A DNA stretch of 6,926 nucleotides from Minisyncoccota bacterium (GCA_028687085.1 JAQUAU010000043.1:1-6926); one strand, 5' to 3'; shown: positions 1 through 5,373, numbered from the stretch's first letter. Notes: generated by a model from the sequence alone, not told the origin. A program made the numbers and translations.

Positions 1-462
1 CACCTACTAACTGCCGCCCGGGTACGTGGTATTCGGAGTTTGATAGGAACCACGAGATTTCTCCCTGTTGGTCCCTTCCAGTGCTCTACCCCCACGCACA
101 CATATGGCGACGCCAGCCCAAAAGCTGTTTCGGAGAGAACCAGCTATTCCCAGATTCGATTAGCTTTTCACTCCTTACCACAAGTCATCCCAAGGCGTTG
201 AACGACCTACGGGTTCGGGCCTCCATCTGTCTTTCGACAAACTTCACCCTGCTCATGGCAAGCTCATCTGGCTTCGGGTCGTATATATCCTACAAATGCG
301 CTATTCACGCTCGGTTTCCCTTAAGCTCCATCCCGTAAGGATTTAGCTACGCAAGATATATACACTCGCCGGCTCATTCTTCAATAGGCATGCCGTCACG
401 GAATAAATTCCGCTCCGACCCCTTGTAAGCACACGGTTTCAGGTCTATTTCACTCCCCTCTC

Positions 463-509
<47 letters not shown>

Positions 510-714
510 TAGGACGTATTTAGCCTTACCGGTTAGTTCCGGCAGATTCAGTCGAGCTATTCGTGTCTCGACCTACTCAAGAATACAAACAAGAGTCGTC
601 ATATATTTCGCGTACGGGGCCATTACCCTCTGGGGCGCTGCTTCCCAGCAGCTTCCGCTATATAGACAATTTGTAACTCTTTTCCAATAAATTGGACGTT
701 CGCATCTTACAACC

Positions 715-824
715 CCCTACTCCGCTCGCTACCGCCCAGCGAGCTCCGTAGGGCACAGCCCCTCATTTTATTTTGAGAGGCCTGCCCTTCGTAGCTCATC
801 TGCGCAGCAATGAGCGAAGTAGGG
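715..824 (-). other. Expanded, branched element inside 23S domain I
   Basis: Bacillus has a simple hairpin of about 20 nt here, between CAAACC and GGTTGTA. This gene has 110 nt. An outer 9-bp stem (715-723 with 816-824, one G-U wobble) encloses three hairpins: 794-815 (6-bp stem GCTCAT/ATGAGC), 750-788 (AGGGCA/TGCCCT plus a further 7 bp, A-rich loop) and 724-744 (7-bp stem GCTCGCT/AGCGAGC). The flanks are ordinary conserved 23S sequence, so this is an expansion or intervening sequence at a known variable site. It has no intron core or homing endonuclease reading frame. Confidence 0.75.
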
Positions 825-869
825 TTTGGGCTTTTCCCTTTTCGCTCGCCGCTACTTAGGGTATCACGA

Positions 870-917
870 GAGTCGCGTTCCATTCACACGAACATACGCG
901 TGAACGGAACGCAACTC
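870..917 (-). other. 48-nt hairpin insertion inside 23S domain I
   Basis: Arms 870-890 and 897-917 pair over 21 positions with three mismatches, around a 6-nt loop. The hairpin replaces a few nucleotides found in E. coli and Bacillus between the AAAAGAGAACAATA-type block and the GTGATACCC...AGTAGCGG block. The long near-perfect duplex resembles the RNase III-cleaved intervening sequences known from 23S of other bacteria, although those sit mainly at helices 25 and 45. Whether it is cleaved out or kept cannot be told from sequence. Confidence 0.65.
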
Positions 918-1173
918 ATATTGTTCTCTTTTCCTCCTGGTACTGAGATGTTTCACTTCCCAGGGTTCGCATCATGCAAGCGTTACCTCGCAGATTACAG
1001 TTCAAAACTGTAGGGTTTCCCCATTCGGACATCTCCGGATCAAAGGCTACAAACCGCCTCCCCGAAGCTTTTCGCAGGTTAGTCGCGTCCTTCATAGCCG
1101 TCCTAGGCCAAGGCATCCACCGTGTGCTCTTATGTCTCTCGTACGGAGACCTACATAGCACGTTCACTTCACT

Positions 1174-1208
1174 CCCCGCACACGAAAAACCACTTCCCGT
1201 GTGCGGGG
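1174..1208 (-). promoter_or_regulatory. Hairpin in the pre-23S leader
   Basis: A perfect 11-bp inverted repeat (1174-1184, CCCCGCACACG, with 1198-1208) encloses a 13-nt loop. It lies between the putative proximal promoter and the mature 23S 5' end and would form close to the 5' end of the precursor. On the plus strand it is followed by TTTTC, so it could terminate plus-strand transcription, but no plus-strand gene is present. A role as 5' stabiliser or processing structure is an inference. Confidence 0.5.
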
Positions 1209-1214
1209 TTTTCA

Positions 1215-1241
1215 ATTACTTTTTGCGTATTCGTATGTCAA
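1215..1241 (-). promoter_or_regulatory. rrl: Candidate proximal promoter of 23S rRNA
   Basis: Read on the minus strand, a perfect -35 hexamer TTGACA (1236-1241) is followed after 15 nt by AGTAAT (1215-1220, 4 of 6 matches), or after 17 nt by the weaker TAATTG (1213-1218). Transcription would start near 1206-1208, about 65 nt before the mature 23S end and downstream of the terminator at 1263-1289. The perfect -35 is the main support; the -10 is poor. Confidence 0.45.
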
Positions 1242-1262
1242 AAATCGCGTGTCTCGGGAAAA

Positions 1263-1289
1263 GAAAGAACCGCCAGAAGCGGTTCTTTC
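1263..1289 (-). terminator. Rho-independent terminator-like hairpin upstream of 23S
   Basis: An 11-bp stem (1263-1273 with 1279-1289; core AAAGAACCGC/GCGGTTCTTT) has a 5-nt loop. On the minus strand it is followed by CTTTTCCC. It could stop read-through from the upstream genes before the proximal 23S promoter, or attenuate transcripts from the distal promoter at 1368-1396. The T-tract is interrupted, so efficiency is uncertain. Two short inverted repeats (1289-1302 and around 1305-1316) lie just upstream, also in the leader. Confidence 0.5.
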
Positions 1290-1367
1290 GCGTTTACACG
1301 CGCGGGCCTTACGGCCTATCCGCTCCTAAAAGTTGAGTGTTCTTTCGGTTCGTAGACACGTAGAGGG

Positions 1368-1396
1368 AGTATAGAGGAAGGCCCTAAAAAGCGCAA
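1368..1396 (-). promoter_or_regulatory. Candidate distal promoter before 23S, overlapping a terminator
   Basis: On the minus strand TTGCGC (1391-1396, 4 of 6 to TTGACA) is separated by exactly 17 nt from TATACT (1368-1373, 5 of 6 to TATAAT). The -35 falls in the descending arm of the terminator of the upstream membrane protein gene. Start of transcription would be near 1361. It would drive either a 23S precursor with a leader of about 220 nt or, if the hairpin at 1263-1289 terminates, a roughly 100-nt RNA. Confidence 0.4.
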
Positions 1397-1425
1397 GCGC
1401 CCCAGCGTATGCCGGGGCGCTTGCG
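1386..1425 (-). terminator. Rho-independent terminator after the MscS-like TM-helix gene
   Basis: A perfect 12-bp GC-rich stem (1392-1403, CGCAAGCGCCCC, with 1414-1425) has a 10-nt loop and is followed on the minus strand by TTTTT (1386-1390). It begins 13 nt after the stop codon of the gene ending at 1439. Confidence 0.9.
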
Positions 1426-1438
1426 AAGGAAAGCACTA

Positions 1439-2122
1439 TTAATCCTTGATTTCTGACTGCAGATGGTCGAGATAGCGAGCCGCCGAGGCCTGGCCGCCGA
1501 GACCGAAGGCGAGACCGACGCCGAGCGATACCGCGATAACGACACCCGTAAAGAGGGTCTGCACAAAGGCTGTCGCGACGTTGAGCTGGGCCATAGCCGC
1601 AAGAAGGGCGAAGATCCAGATCGCATAGCGCGCAACCTTGCCGATAAAGCCGGCCGAGCGGAGCGAGGCCGCCTTCGCCGAACCGGTAACCACGTCCCCC
1701 GCCGCTTCAGCGACGACTGCCGCCACAAGCAAGATGAGGACTGCCACAATCACCTGCGGGAGGTACCCGAGAACGACTTCACTGATGAAGAGGTTCACCG
1801 TCGAGAGGTGGAGCACGTCGAGAGCCGCCACGAGGAAGACGATGATAAAGAACCACTTCACGAGGAAGCCGAGGAACCTGCCTGACGAGAGTTCAAAACC
1901 GGCGCGCGCGAGCAATCGCTCGATGCCGGTCGACCGGAGCGCCTGATCGATGCGGAGCGAGTTGACGATCTGCGCAACGACCCGGCCGAGTCCGACCCCG
2001 ACAAGCCAGCCGACGATGAAGATAATAATCGCGACGACTAAGTTGGGGATGAACGCCACCAAACCGTAGAAGAGATTCTGGAATGACTGGCTAAGCACAT
2101 CCGCCCATGTAGTGAAAACCAT
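1439..2122 (-). CDS. MscS-related conserved TM-helix membrane protein
   Basis: The 227-residue product is strongly hydrophobic, with about five membrane segments near residues 24-46, 84-105, 117-141, 160-180 and 187-209. The last segment ends in GVGLAFGLGGQ, the glycine-rich signature of the conserved TM helix family related to MscS (Pfam TM_helix, CmpX-like). The chain ends 17 residues later, so the cytoplasmic beta domain and vestibule of true MscS channels are absent; I therefore do not call it a functional mechanosensitive channel. It probably sits in the cytoplasmic membrane as an oligomer; a role in osmotic or envelope stress is an inference from the family. The ATG at 2122 has no visible Shine-Dalgarno. 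The gene appears to be a single transcription unit, with a candidate promoter just upstream and a strong terminator just after the stop. Confidence 0.8.
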   Translation of the reverse strand: MVFTTWADVLSQSFQNLFYGLVAFIPNLVVAIIIFIVGWLVGVGLGRVVAQIVNSLRIDQALRSTGIERLLARAGFELSSGRFLGFLVKWFFIIVFLVAALDVLHLSTVNLFISEVVLGYLPQVIVAVLILLVAAVVAEAAGDVVTGSAKAASLRSAGFIGKVARYAIWIFALLAAMAQLNVATAFVQTLFTGVVIAVSLGVGLAFGLGGQASAARYLDHLQSEIKD

Positions 2123-2139
2123 AGTGTAATAACGCTGTG

Positions 2140-2166
2140 TTTATATGATTAATAGCTACCTGTCAG
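2140..2166 (-). promoter_or_regulatory. Candidate promoter of the TM-helix gene
   Basis: On the minus strand CTGACA (2161-2166, 5 of 6) and TATAAA (2140-2145, 5 of 6) are separated by a short 15-nt spacer. The predicted start near 2133 leaves a leader of only about 10 nt before the ATG at 2122, which fits the lack of a Shine-Dalgarno. The spacer length is the weak point. Confidence 0.35.
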
Positions 2167-2179
2167 AATTGTAGCATTT

Positions 2180-2749
2180 TTAGAGCCCTATTTTGTCGAT
2201 GAGAAGACGGTGTGGATAGTCAAAAACGTCCCGGAGCAGGCGGTCATAGACCCCCCGGCGGTAGCGGAAATCTGCCGTGGCGAAGGAGGCGTAGCGTATC
2301 TCGCGTCCGAGCTCGGCTTCAAGCGAGCGCACTGCGGCGATGATGACGCGCTCGTCGAGATGGTCGCCGACGATAAGAAGGTCAATCTGCGGCTCCACCG
2401 CACTCGTGAAGAGCCCGGAGAGCACGACGAGCTTGAGCGCCCCTGCCCGACGGAGCGCCTTCATGATGTTCTGCGGCCGCACCGAAGTCGTATCGCGGAT
2501 GAAAGTATCGAGTGCTGCGAGATGCTCGAAACGGGCATTCACCTGATAGCGCGAGGGAGTCGTCGTGCCCTTCTTGCGCAGAAGGTCGGCAGAGAGGAGT
2601 TCATTGATCTCGTGACGCGCAATATCTTTGGTTATCTTAGCCCGCTCTGCGACTTCGGCGAGCGTCAGGCTTGAATCTTGGTTGAAGAGAAAGAGTCGGA
2701 GCGTTTTCAGGCGGGCGCCAGAACCGAATATTTTGGTGAGCATTTCCAT
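2180..2749 (-). CDS. Winged-helix protein with degenerate nucleotidyltransferase-like domain
   Basis: From the ATG at 2749 this is 189 residues. The N-terminal ~80 residues (MEMLTKIFGSGARLKTLRLF, then LTLAEVAERAKITKDIARHEINELLSADLL) form a typical winged helix-turn-helix, so DNA binding is likely. The C-terminal half (VVLSGLF...QIDLLIVGD) resembles the minimal nucleotidyltransferase fold, but the GS and the first aspartate of the usual D-x-D are replaced (SGLF and Q-I-D), so catalysis is doubtful; it may act as a ligand or partner sensor. Similar two-domain proteins are, to my recollection, common in CPR genomes. The frame opens at a TTG at 2785, but that codon lies inside the rplL terminator, so ATG 2749 (or 2743) is preferred. 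No good Shine-Dalgarno. The target genes are unknown; rplJL and the TM-helix gene are neighbours but in separate units. Confidence 0.75.
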   Translation of the reverse strand: MEMLTKIFGSGARLKTLRLFLFNQDSSLTLAEVAERAKITKDIARHEINELLSADLLRKKGTTTPSRYQVNARFEHLAALDTFIRDTTSVRPQNIMKALRRAGALKLVVLSGLFTSAVEPQIDLLIVGDHLDERVIIAAVRSLEAELGREIRYASFATADFRYRRGVYDRLLRDVFDYPHRLLIDKIGL

Positions 2750-2756
2750 AGCCGTC

Positions 2757-2785
2757 AGTGTAGGGGCTAGGGCGATAAAACGCAA
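2757..2785 (-). promoter_or_regulatory. Candidate promoter of the winged-helix gene, overlapping the rplL terminator
   Basis: On the minus strand TTGCGT (2780-2785, 3 of 6) is followed by a 17-nt spacer and TACACT (2757-2762, 4 of 6). Its start would be near 2750, directly at the ATG 2749, implying a leaderless mRNA. Only about 35 bp separate the terminator stem from the start codon, so any dedicated promoter must lie here. The hexamers themselves are weak. Confidence 0.3.
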
Positions 2786-2818
2786 AACGCGGTTTCGCCC
2801 TTGGCGAAACCGCGTTTT
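2784..2818 (-). terminator. Rho-independent terminator of rplJ-rplL
   Basis: A perfect 16-bp stem (2784-2799 with 2803-2818, core ACGCGGTTTCGCC) has a 3-nt loop. On the minus strand the descending arm ends in TTTT and is followed by GCGTTTT. It starts 17 nt after the rplL stop. The A/T ends make it potentially bidirectional. It also shows that rpoB does not follow rplL in the same transcript here. Confidence 0.9.
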
Positions 2819-2835
2819 TATTGCGTATTTTCTTT

Positions 2836-3276
2836 TTATTTCAGGGTGACCTTCGCACCCGCATCAGTCAATTTCTTCGCGAGCTCCGCGGCATCCTCCT
2901 TCTTCATGCCGGTCTTGAGCATCGACGGCACGCCGTCGACGAGATCCTTGGCCTCCTTGAGGCCGAGCGAGAGCGCCTCCTTCACCGCCTTGATGACGGC
3001 GATCTTGCTGGCGCCTGCGTCAGTAAGCTCGACATCGGCGGTCGACTTCCCTTCCTCCTCTACCGCTGCTGCGGGGCCGGCGACCGCGACGGCTGCCGCG
3101 GAGACGCCCCACTTCTCTTCGATGGTTTTCACGAGCGTATTCAGCTCGAGGACCGTCATTTTTTCTACTTCTTCAATAATCTTCTTAAACTTTGCTGGCA
3201 CCTCAAAGCCGACGCTTCCGGTCGGCTCCCCGACGTCTGCCGTCGGGGCTGCTTCTATAATCTGTTCCTGGTTCAT
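2836..3276 (-). CDS. rplL: Large ribosomal subunit protein bL12 (L7/L12)
   Basis: The 146-residue protein carries the hallmark C-terminal domain (SKIAVIKAVKEALSLGLKEAKDLVDGVP, ending DAGAKVTLK), which recruits and stimulates translational GTPases at the ribosomal stalk. The N-terminal dimerisation domain that binds L10 is at about residues 27-58 (VPAKFKKIIEEVEKMTVLELNTLVKTIEEKWGVSAAA), followed by an Ala/Glu-rich flexible hinge to about residue 76. It is some 25 residues longer than E. coli L7/L12; the extra residues lie before the dimerisation domain (MNQEQIIEAAPTADVGEP), a length I associate with Parcubacteria. The ATG is 2 nt after the rplJ stop and lacks a clear Shine-Dalgarno, so translational coupling to rplJ is likely. 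A strong terminator follows. Confidence 0.97.
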   Translation of the reverse strand: MNQEQIIEAAPTADVGEPTGSVGFEVPAKFKKIIEEVEKMTVLELNTLVKTIEEKWGVSAAAVAVAGPAAAVEEEGKSTADVELTDAGASKIAVIKAVKEALSLGLKEAKDLVDGVPSMLKTGMKKEDAAELAKKLTDAGAKVTLK

Positions 3277-3278
3277 AA

Positions 3279-3773
3279 TTATTGCTTCGTTTTAGCTACT
3301 TCACTGAGCGCAATCGCAAAGCGTGCGCGCGGTGAATTAATGATATTTGCGAACATGCCGCGGAGCACACTCATCGGCGGAATAGTCGCAATCTCGATCA
3401 TCTTAGCGGCGTCGAGGAATGCTCCCTCAAACATGCCGCCGAGAAGCGAGAGAGCGCCCTTCAGCTTCTTGCCGTGCTCGTAGACGCCGCGCGCCGGCGC
3501 CGTCACCTCCTCACCCGTGGTCCACACGACTGCGACTTCTCCCGGCAATGCCGGTACGTCACCTTCATAGCCGCGCTCTGCGAGCGCACGCTTGATGAGA
3601 GTCTTCTTCGCGACGTAATACTTCACGCCGCTCTTCGCAAGCTCAGTGCGCACACGCGAGACGTCTTTCACCGTGAGCTTCGTGAAGCCGACGAAGGCGA
3701 TCGATGACGCCTCGGTAAAAGCATCAGTCAGTTTCGCGATGATAGCGCGCTTCTTGTCTTTTGATATTGCCAT
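3279..3773 (-). CDS. rplJ: Large ribosomal subunit protein uL10
   Basis: The 164-residue product matches ribosomal protein L10 throughout: N-terminal rRNA-binding domain (KRAIIAKLTDAFTEASSIAFVGFTKLTVKDVSRVR, then VKYYVAKKTLIKRAL), a middle segment (GEVAVVWTTGEE...LLGGMFEGAFLDAAKMIEIATIPPMSVL) and a C-terminal helix (INSPRARFAIALSEVAKTKQ) that carries L7/L12 dimers. The length is normal for bacteria. With L11 and L12 it forms the stalk base on 23S rRNA. It is the first gene of a two-gene operon with rplL and is preceded by an L10 leader, so autoregulation by L10 or the L10-L12 complex is expected from the known system. The ATG at 3773 has no obvious Shine-Dalgarno. The usual neighbours rplK, rplA and rpoB are absent from both sides in this window. 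Confidence 0.97.
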   Translation of the reverse strand: MAISKDKKRAIIAKLTDAFTEASSIAFVGFTKLTVKDVSRVRTELAKSGVKYYVAKKTLIKRALAERGYEGDVPALPGEVAVVWTTGEEVTAPARGVYEHGKKLKGALSLLGGMFEGAFLDAAKMIEIATIPPMSVLRGMFANIINSPRARFAIALSEVAKTKQ

Positions 3774-3808
3774 ATAGGTTTCGCACGAACGAAATAAAGG
3801 AGAGTTCT

Positions 3809-3835
3809 CCCGCTCTTTCTCTGAGAAAGGGCGGG
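3809..3835 (-). promoter_or_regulatory. Second hairpin in the rplJ leader
   Basis: Arms CCCGC/GCGGG (3809-3813 with 3831-3835) continue, after one mismatch, into a 6-bp C/T-rich helix (3815-3820 with 3824-3829) with a 3-nt loop. It lies between the L10-binding leader and the rplJ start. On the minus strand it is followed by AGAACTCTCCTTTATTTC rather than a clean U-tract, so it is probably a structural element or a weak attenuator. Confidence 0.5.
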
Positions 3836-3840
3836 ATCCC

Positions 3841-3893
3841 CTGCGTAAGGTTCATTCCCATCGACCAATGTGGGACACTTACGGTCTTCGGTT
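3841..3893 (-). promoter_or_regulatory. L10 leader (ribosomal protein autoregulatory RNA)
   Basis: On the minus strand the segment shows the conserved motif ACCGAAGACCGTAAGTG followed by a distal hairpin and the returning strand CCTTACGCAGG. CGTAAG (3878-3883) pairs with CTTACG (3844-3849), and the inner stem TCCCA/TGGGA (3871-3875 with 3856-3860) closes a 10-nt loop. The unpaired GTG/ATGAAC nucleotides between the stems fit the kink-turn of the bacterial L10 leader that L10-L12 binds to repress its own operon. It ends about 70 nt before the rplJ ATG, in the expected position. Confidence 0.85.
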
Positions 3894-3916
3894 CGTACAA
3901 GAGCTACCCTACCAGA

Positions 3917-3945
3917 ATTAGGGAGTTGCGCAAGTCTGACGTAAA
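3917..3945 (-). promoter_or_regulatory. Candidate promoter of rplJ-rplL
   Basis: On the minus strand TTTACG (3940-3945, 4 of 6) and CCTAAT (3917-3922, 4 of 6) are 17 nt apart, giving a start near 3910, just before the L10 leader. An alternative is TTGCGC (3927-3932), 16 nt, TAGGGT (3905-3910). Position between the upstream terminator and the leader is the main argument; neither hexamer pair is strong. Confidence 0.3.
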
Positions 3946-3969
3946 GCAATACGCCATATCACAAACAGG

Positions 3970-4001
3970 AAAAATGGCCGACAACAAGTATCAGCCATTT
4001 T
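3970..4001 (-). terminator. Rho-independent terminator after the unknown helical protein gene
   Basis: An 8-bp stem (3971-3978, AAAATGGC, with 3994-4001) has a 15-nt loop and is followed on the minus strand by one more T and CC. It lies 13 nt after the stop codon at 4015. The stem is AT-rich and could work in both directions. Confidence 0.6.
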
Positions 4002-4014
4002 CTTTCGGATACGC

Positions 4015-4479
4015 TTACCTAAAAGCGAATATCCTTGCTTCGTCCCACTCGTCCAAGGGAGGGACGTCGTCGATGCTGAGAGCAAATGCAGCGGCAGAAA
4101 CGAGGATTCTGTCCCGGAGGGGGAGATCCCACATTGCTACGAGTTGATAGTCGAACCACCGCTGCCGGTTTATATACTCGTAGTCATAGTGCATGGCTAC
4201 GAGAACTGACAGGAGCGTCTTCGCTTTCTGAACGCTCGCTTCATCAGTAGCGCTCGCGCGCAACCAGTCCATCACCTTATCAAGGATGACGCTGCGGAGA
4301 CTTCTCCCCATTGAATGGCCGCCAACATCATAGTACTGCCAGAGCCGGCTGAGACAGAAAAGCGCGCCGCCCCTGCCCATTCCACTCTCCGCAAGAAGCG
4401 CGGCAACCTCGGTTCTGAAGTACTCTTTCTGCCCCTTTGGGAAGCCCGAGTCTTCACAAAGCATCCTCAAAGAACACAT
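4015..4479 (-). CDS. Hypothetical protein, helical, soluble
   Basis: I do not recognise this 154-residue protein. It lacks a signal peptide or clear membrane segment and looks mostly alpha-helical. Visible features are a Trp/Tyr-rich middle (LSRLWQYYDVGG, then AMHYDYEYINRQRWFDYQLVAMW), a cluster of Lys/Arg around residues 58-75, and an acidic C-terminus (SIDDVPPLDEWDEARIF). The frame can open at GTG 4482, but ATG 4479 is preferred because GAGAGG lies 6 nt before it. This is the best Shine-Dalgarno in the window and sets the gene apart from its neighbours. The TGA of the RAYT lies about 100 bp upstream with a palindrome between. A terminator follows, so it is probably a one-gene unit. Coding is supported by an uninterrupted frame with RBS and terminator in place, not by homology. 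Confidence 0.6.
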   Translation of the reverse strand: MCSLRMLCEDSGFPKGQKEYFRTEVAALLAESGMGRGGALFCLSRLWQYYDVGGHSMGRSLRSVILDKVMDWLRASATDEASVQKAKTLLSVLVAMHYDYEYINRQRWFDYQLVAMWDLPLRDRILVSAAAFALSIDDVPPLDEWDEARIFAFR

Positions 4480-4485
4480 CACGCA

Positions 4486-4491
4486 CCTCTC
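4486..4491 (-). promoter_or_regulatory. Shine-Dalgarno deciding the start at 4479
   Basis: GAGAGG on the minus strand, 6 nt before ATG 4479, complements the CCUCC-type anti-Shine-Dalgarno. It favours the ATG over the adjacent GTG at 4482. Confidence 0.6.
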
Positions 4492-4551
4492 ATAAGAAGA
4501 ACATGCGACAAACCTATCATGGGATTCGCATCAAAACAAACCTAGGTTCGA

Positions 4552-4580
4552 GTGACTGGAAGGTTAAACCTTCCAGTCAC
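4552..4580 (-). repeat. RAYT-associated palindrome, copy 1 (long form)
   Basis: Two perfect 14-bp arms (4552-4565 and 4567-4580) flank a single central base. The 17-bp core GGAAGGTTAAACCTTCC is at 4558-4574; the outer arm bases are GTGACT/AGTCAC. It overlaps the RAYT stop codon (4577-4579). No U-tract follows, so it is not a normal terminator. Identical cores occur at 5311-5327 and 5376-5392 on the other side of the transposase. Confidence 0.9.
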
Positions 4581-5287
4581 CAATCCTCGAGCATGATGTC
4601 GGAATAATCGGCTCCCTTTGCATGCACATGTCGCGCAAGAAGCTCACGCGACTCTTCCTTGAAGGAATCAATGGGATTGATGATTGCCGCCATGAGATCA
4701 TCTGGGTCGTTGATGATTGGAGATGGTTCTCCGAGAGCATGGTCACGCAAGCTCGAGAACGAATACTGCATCGCCCATTCCCATGCATCATCAAAATGCG
4801 CGTGTGCTGCCGCAAGTCCACCCGGGTACATCTCGAGCGTATTCTTCACCAGGATGTAAAACGCTAGGTAATTCAGATGAGCATCTGCTTCAATCGCCTT
4901 GCTGTGATATGAACTTTGGAACAAACTTCCCTTTTCGCGGTACTTCTGGTTAAAGCACATTGTCAAACTTCCACCGAGGCGTTGCATAAAACGCGCTGTA
5001 CCTCCTTCGCGAACTTCTTGGATTAGCAAGTGAAAGTGATTCGAAAGCAGCACCCATGCGATGATATGAACGAGCGGTTCGCGCGTCGGCCAATGTACAG
5101 GTCGTTCGAACATCGGCAACCGCGACACCTCTTTGTGCCAATATGGATCAGCGTGAGTATCGTTCAAGTAGAGTAGTGAGCGGAGAAATCGCCAGCGATC
5201 AGCGTCATTGCGAACGATGTCCGCGCCCCGAACGCCACGGTTGGTGATATGAACTAGTGAACCGATGCCGAACGGTTCGACTCTCAT
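4577..5287 (-). CDS. REP-associated tyrosine transposase (RAYT, Y1/HUH family)
   Basis: From ATG 5287 the product is 236 residues. It starts MRVEPFGIGSLVHITNRGVRGADIV, the usual opening of RAYT/IS200-like Y1 transposases. The HUH metal-binding motif is HFHLL (residues 84-88, within AWVLLSNHFHLLIQ), followed by GSLFQSSYHSKAI (120-132). The probable nucleophile is Tyr144 in LAFYILVKN, so the catalytic set looks intact. A C-terminal part of about 70 residues (EPSPIINDPDD...DIMLEDW) follows the core. Such enzymes cut and join single-stranded DNA at hairpins; RAYTs are usually single-copy, domesticated, and act on REP palindromes. The palindromes on both sides are the likely substrate. The frame stays open upstream to ATG 5398, but that extension only reads through two palindromes, so I reject it. 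No target-site duplication is evident. Confidence 0.9.
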   Translation of the reverse strand: MRVEPFGIGSLVHITNRGVRGADIVRNDADRWRFLRSLLYLNDTHADPYWHKEVSRLPMFERPVHWPTREPLVHIIAWVLLSNHFHLLIQEVREGGTARFMQRLGGSLTMCFNQKYREKGSLFQSSYHSKAIEADAHLNYLAFYILVKNTLEMYPGGLAAAHAHFDDAWEWAMQYSFSSLRDHALGEPSPIINDPDDLMAAIINPIDSFKEESRELLARHVHAKGADYSDIMLEDW

Positions 5288-5308
5288 GCTCAACATTATT
5301 CCACATTT

Positions 5309-5329
5309 CTGGAAGGTTAAACCTTCCAG
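5309..5329 (-). repeat. RAYT-associated palindrome, copy 2
   Basis: The same 17-bp core GGAAGGTTAAACCTTCC (5311-5327) is extended by CT/AG to 10-bp arms around one central base. It lies 22 bp upstream of the preferred RAYT start. Outer pairs are the same as in copy 1 for two positions, then pairing stops. Confidence 0.9.
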
Positions 5330-5373
5330 GAGTCGACGGGGGTGGATTGTGTAGAAAACGTAATCAGCAGGTT

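Noticed and set aside
1174..1208. Plus-strand terminator
   Set aside because: The hairpin is followed by TTTT on the plus strand, but no plus-strand gene exists to terminate; a 23S leader structure is the better reading.
1290..1380. 5S rRNA or tRNA gene upstream of 23S
   Set aside because: Neither the 5S consensus nor a cloverleaf fits; only short local inverted repeats are present.
1463..1946. Plus-strand frames of 140 and 102 codons
   Set aside because: They are antisense to the TM-helix gene, with charged low-complexity translations typical of shadows of GC-rich hydrophobic coding sequence.
2210..3707. Plus-strand frames of up to 220 codons
   Set aside because: They are antisense to the winged-helix gene, rplL and rplJ, whose identities are clear.
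3728..4147. Frames of 73 (minus) and 128 (plus) codons across the rplJ leader
   Set aside because: They cover the structured L10 leader and a terminator; no RBS or recognisable family.
4538..4560. tRNA-like TpsiC sequence (GGTTCGAG) beside palindrome copy 1, suggesting insertion into a tRNA
   Set aside because: The flanking bases do not form the T-arm stem, and no acceptor, D or anticodon arm can be built nearby.
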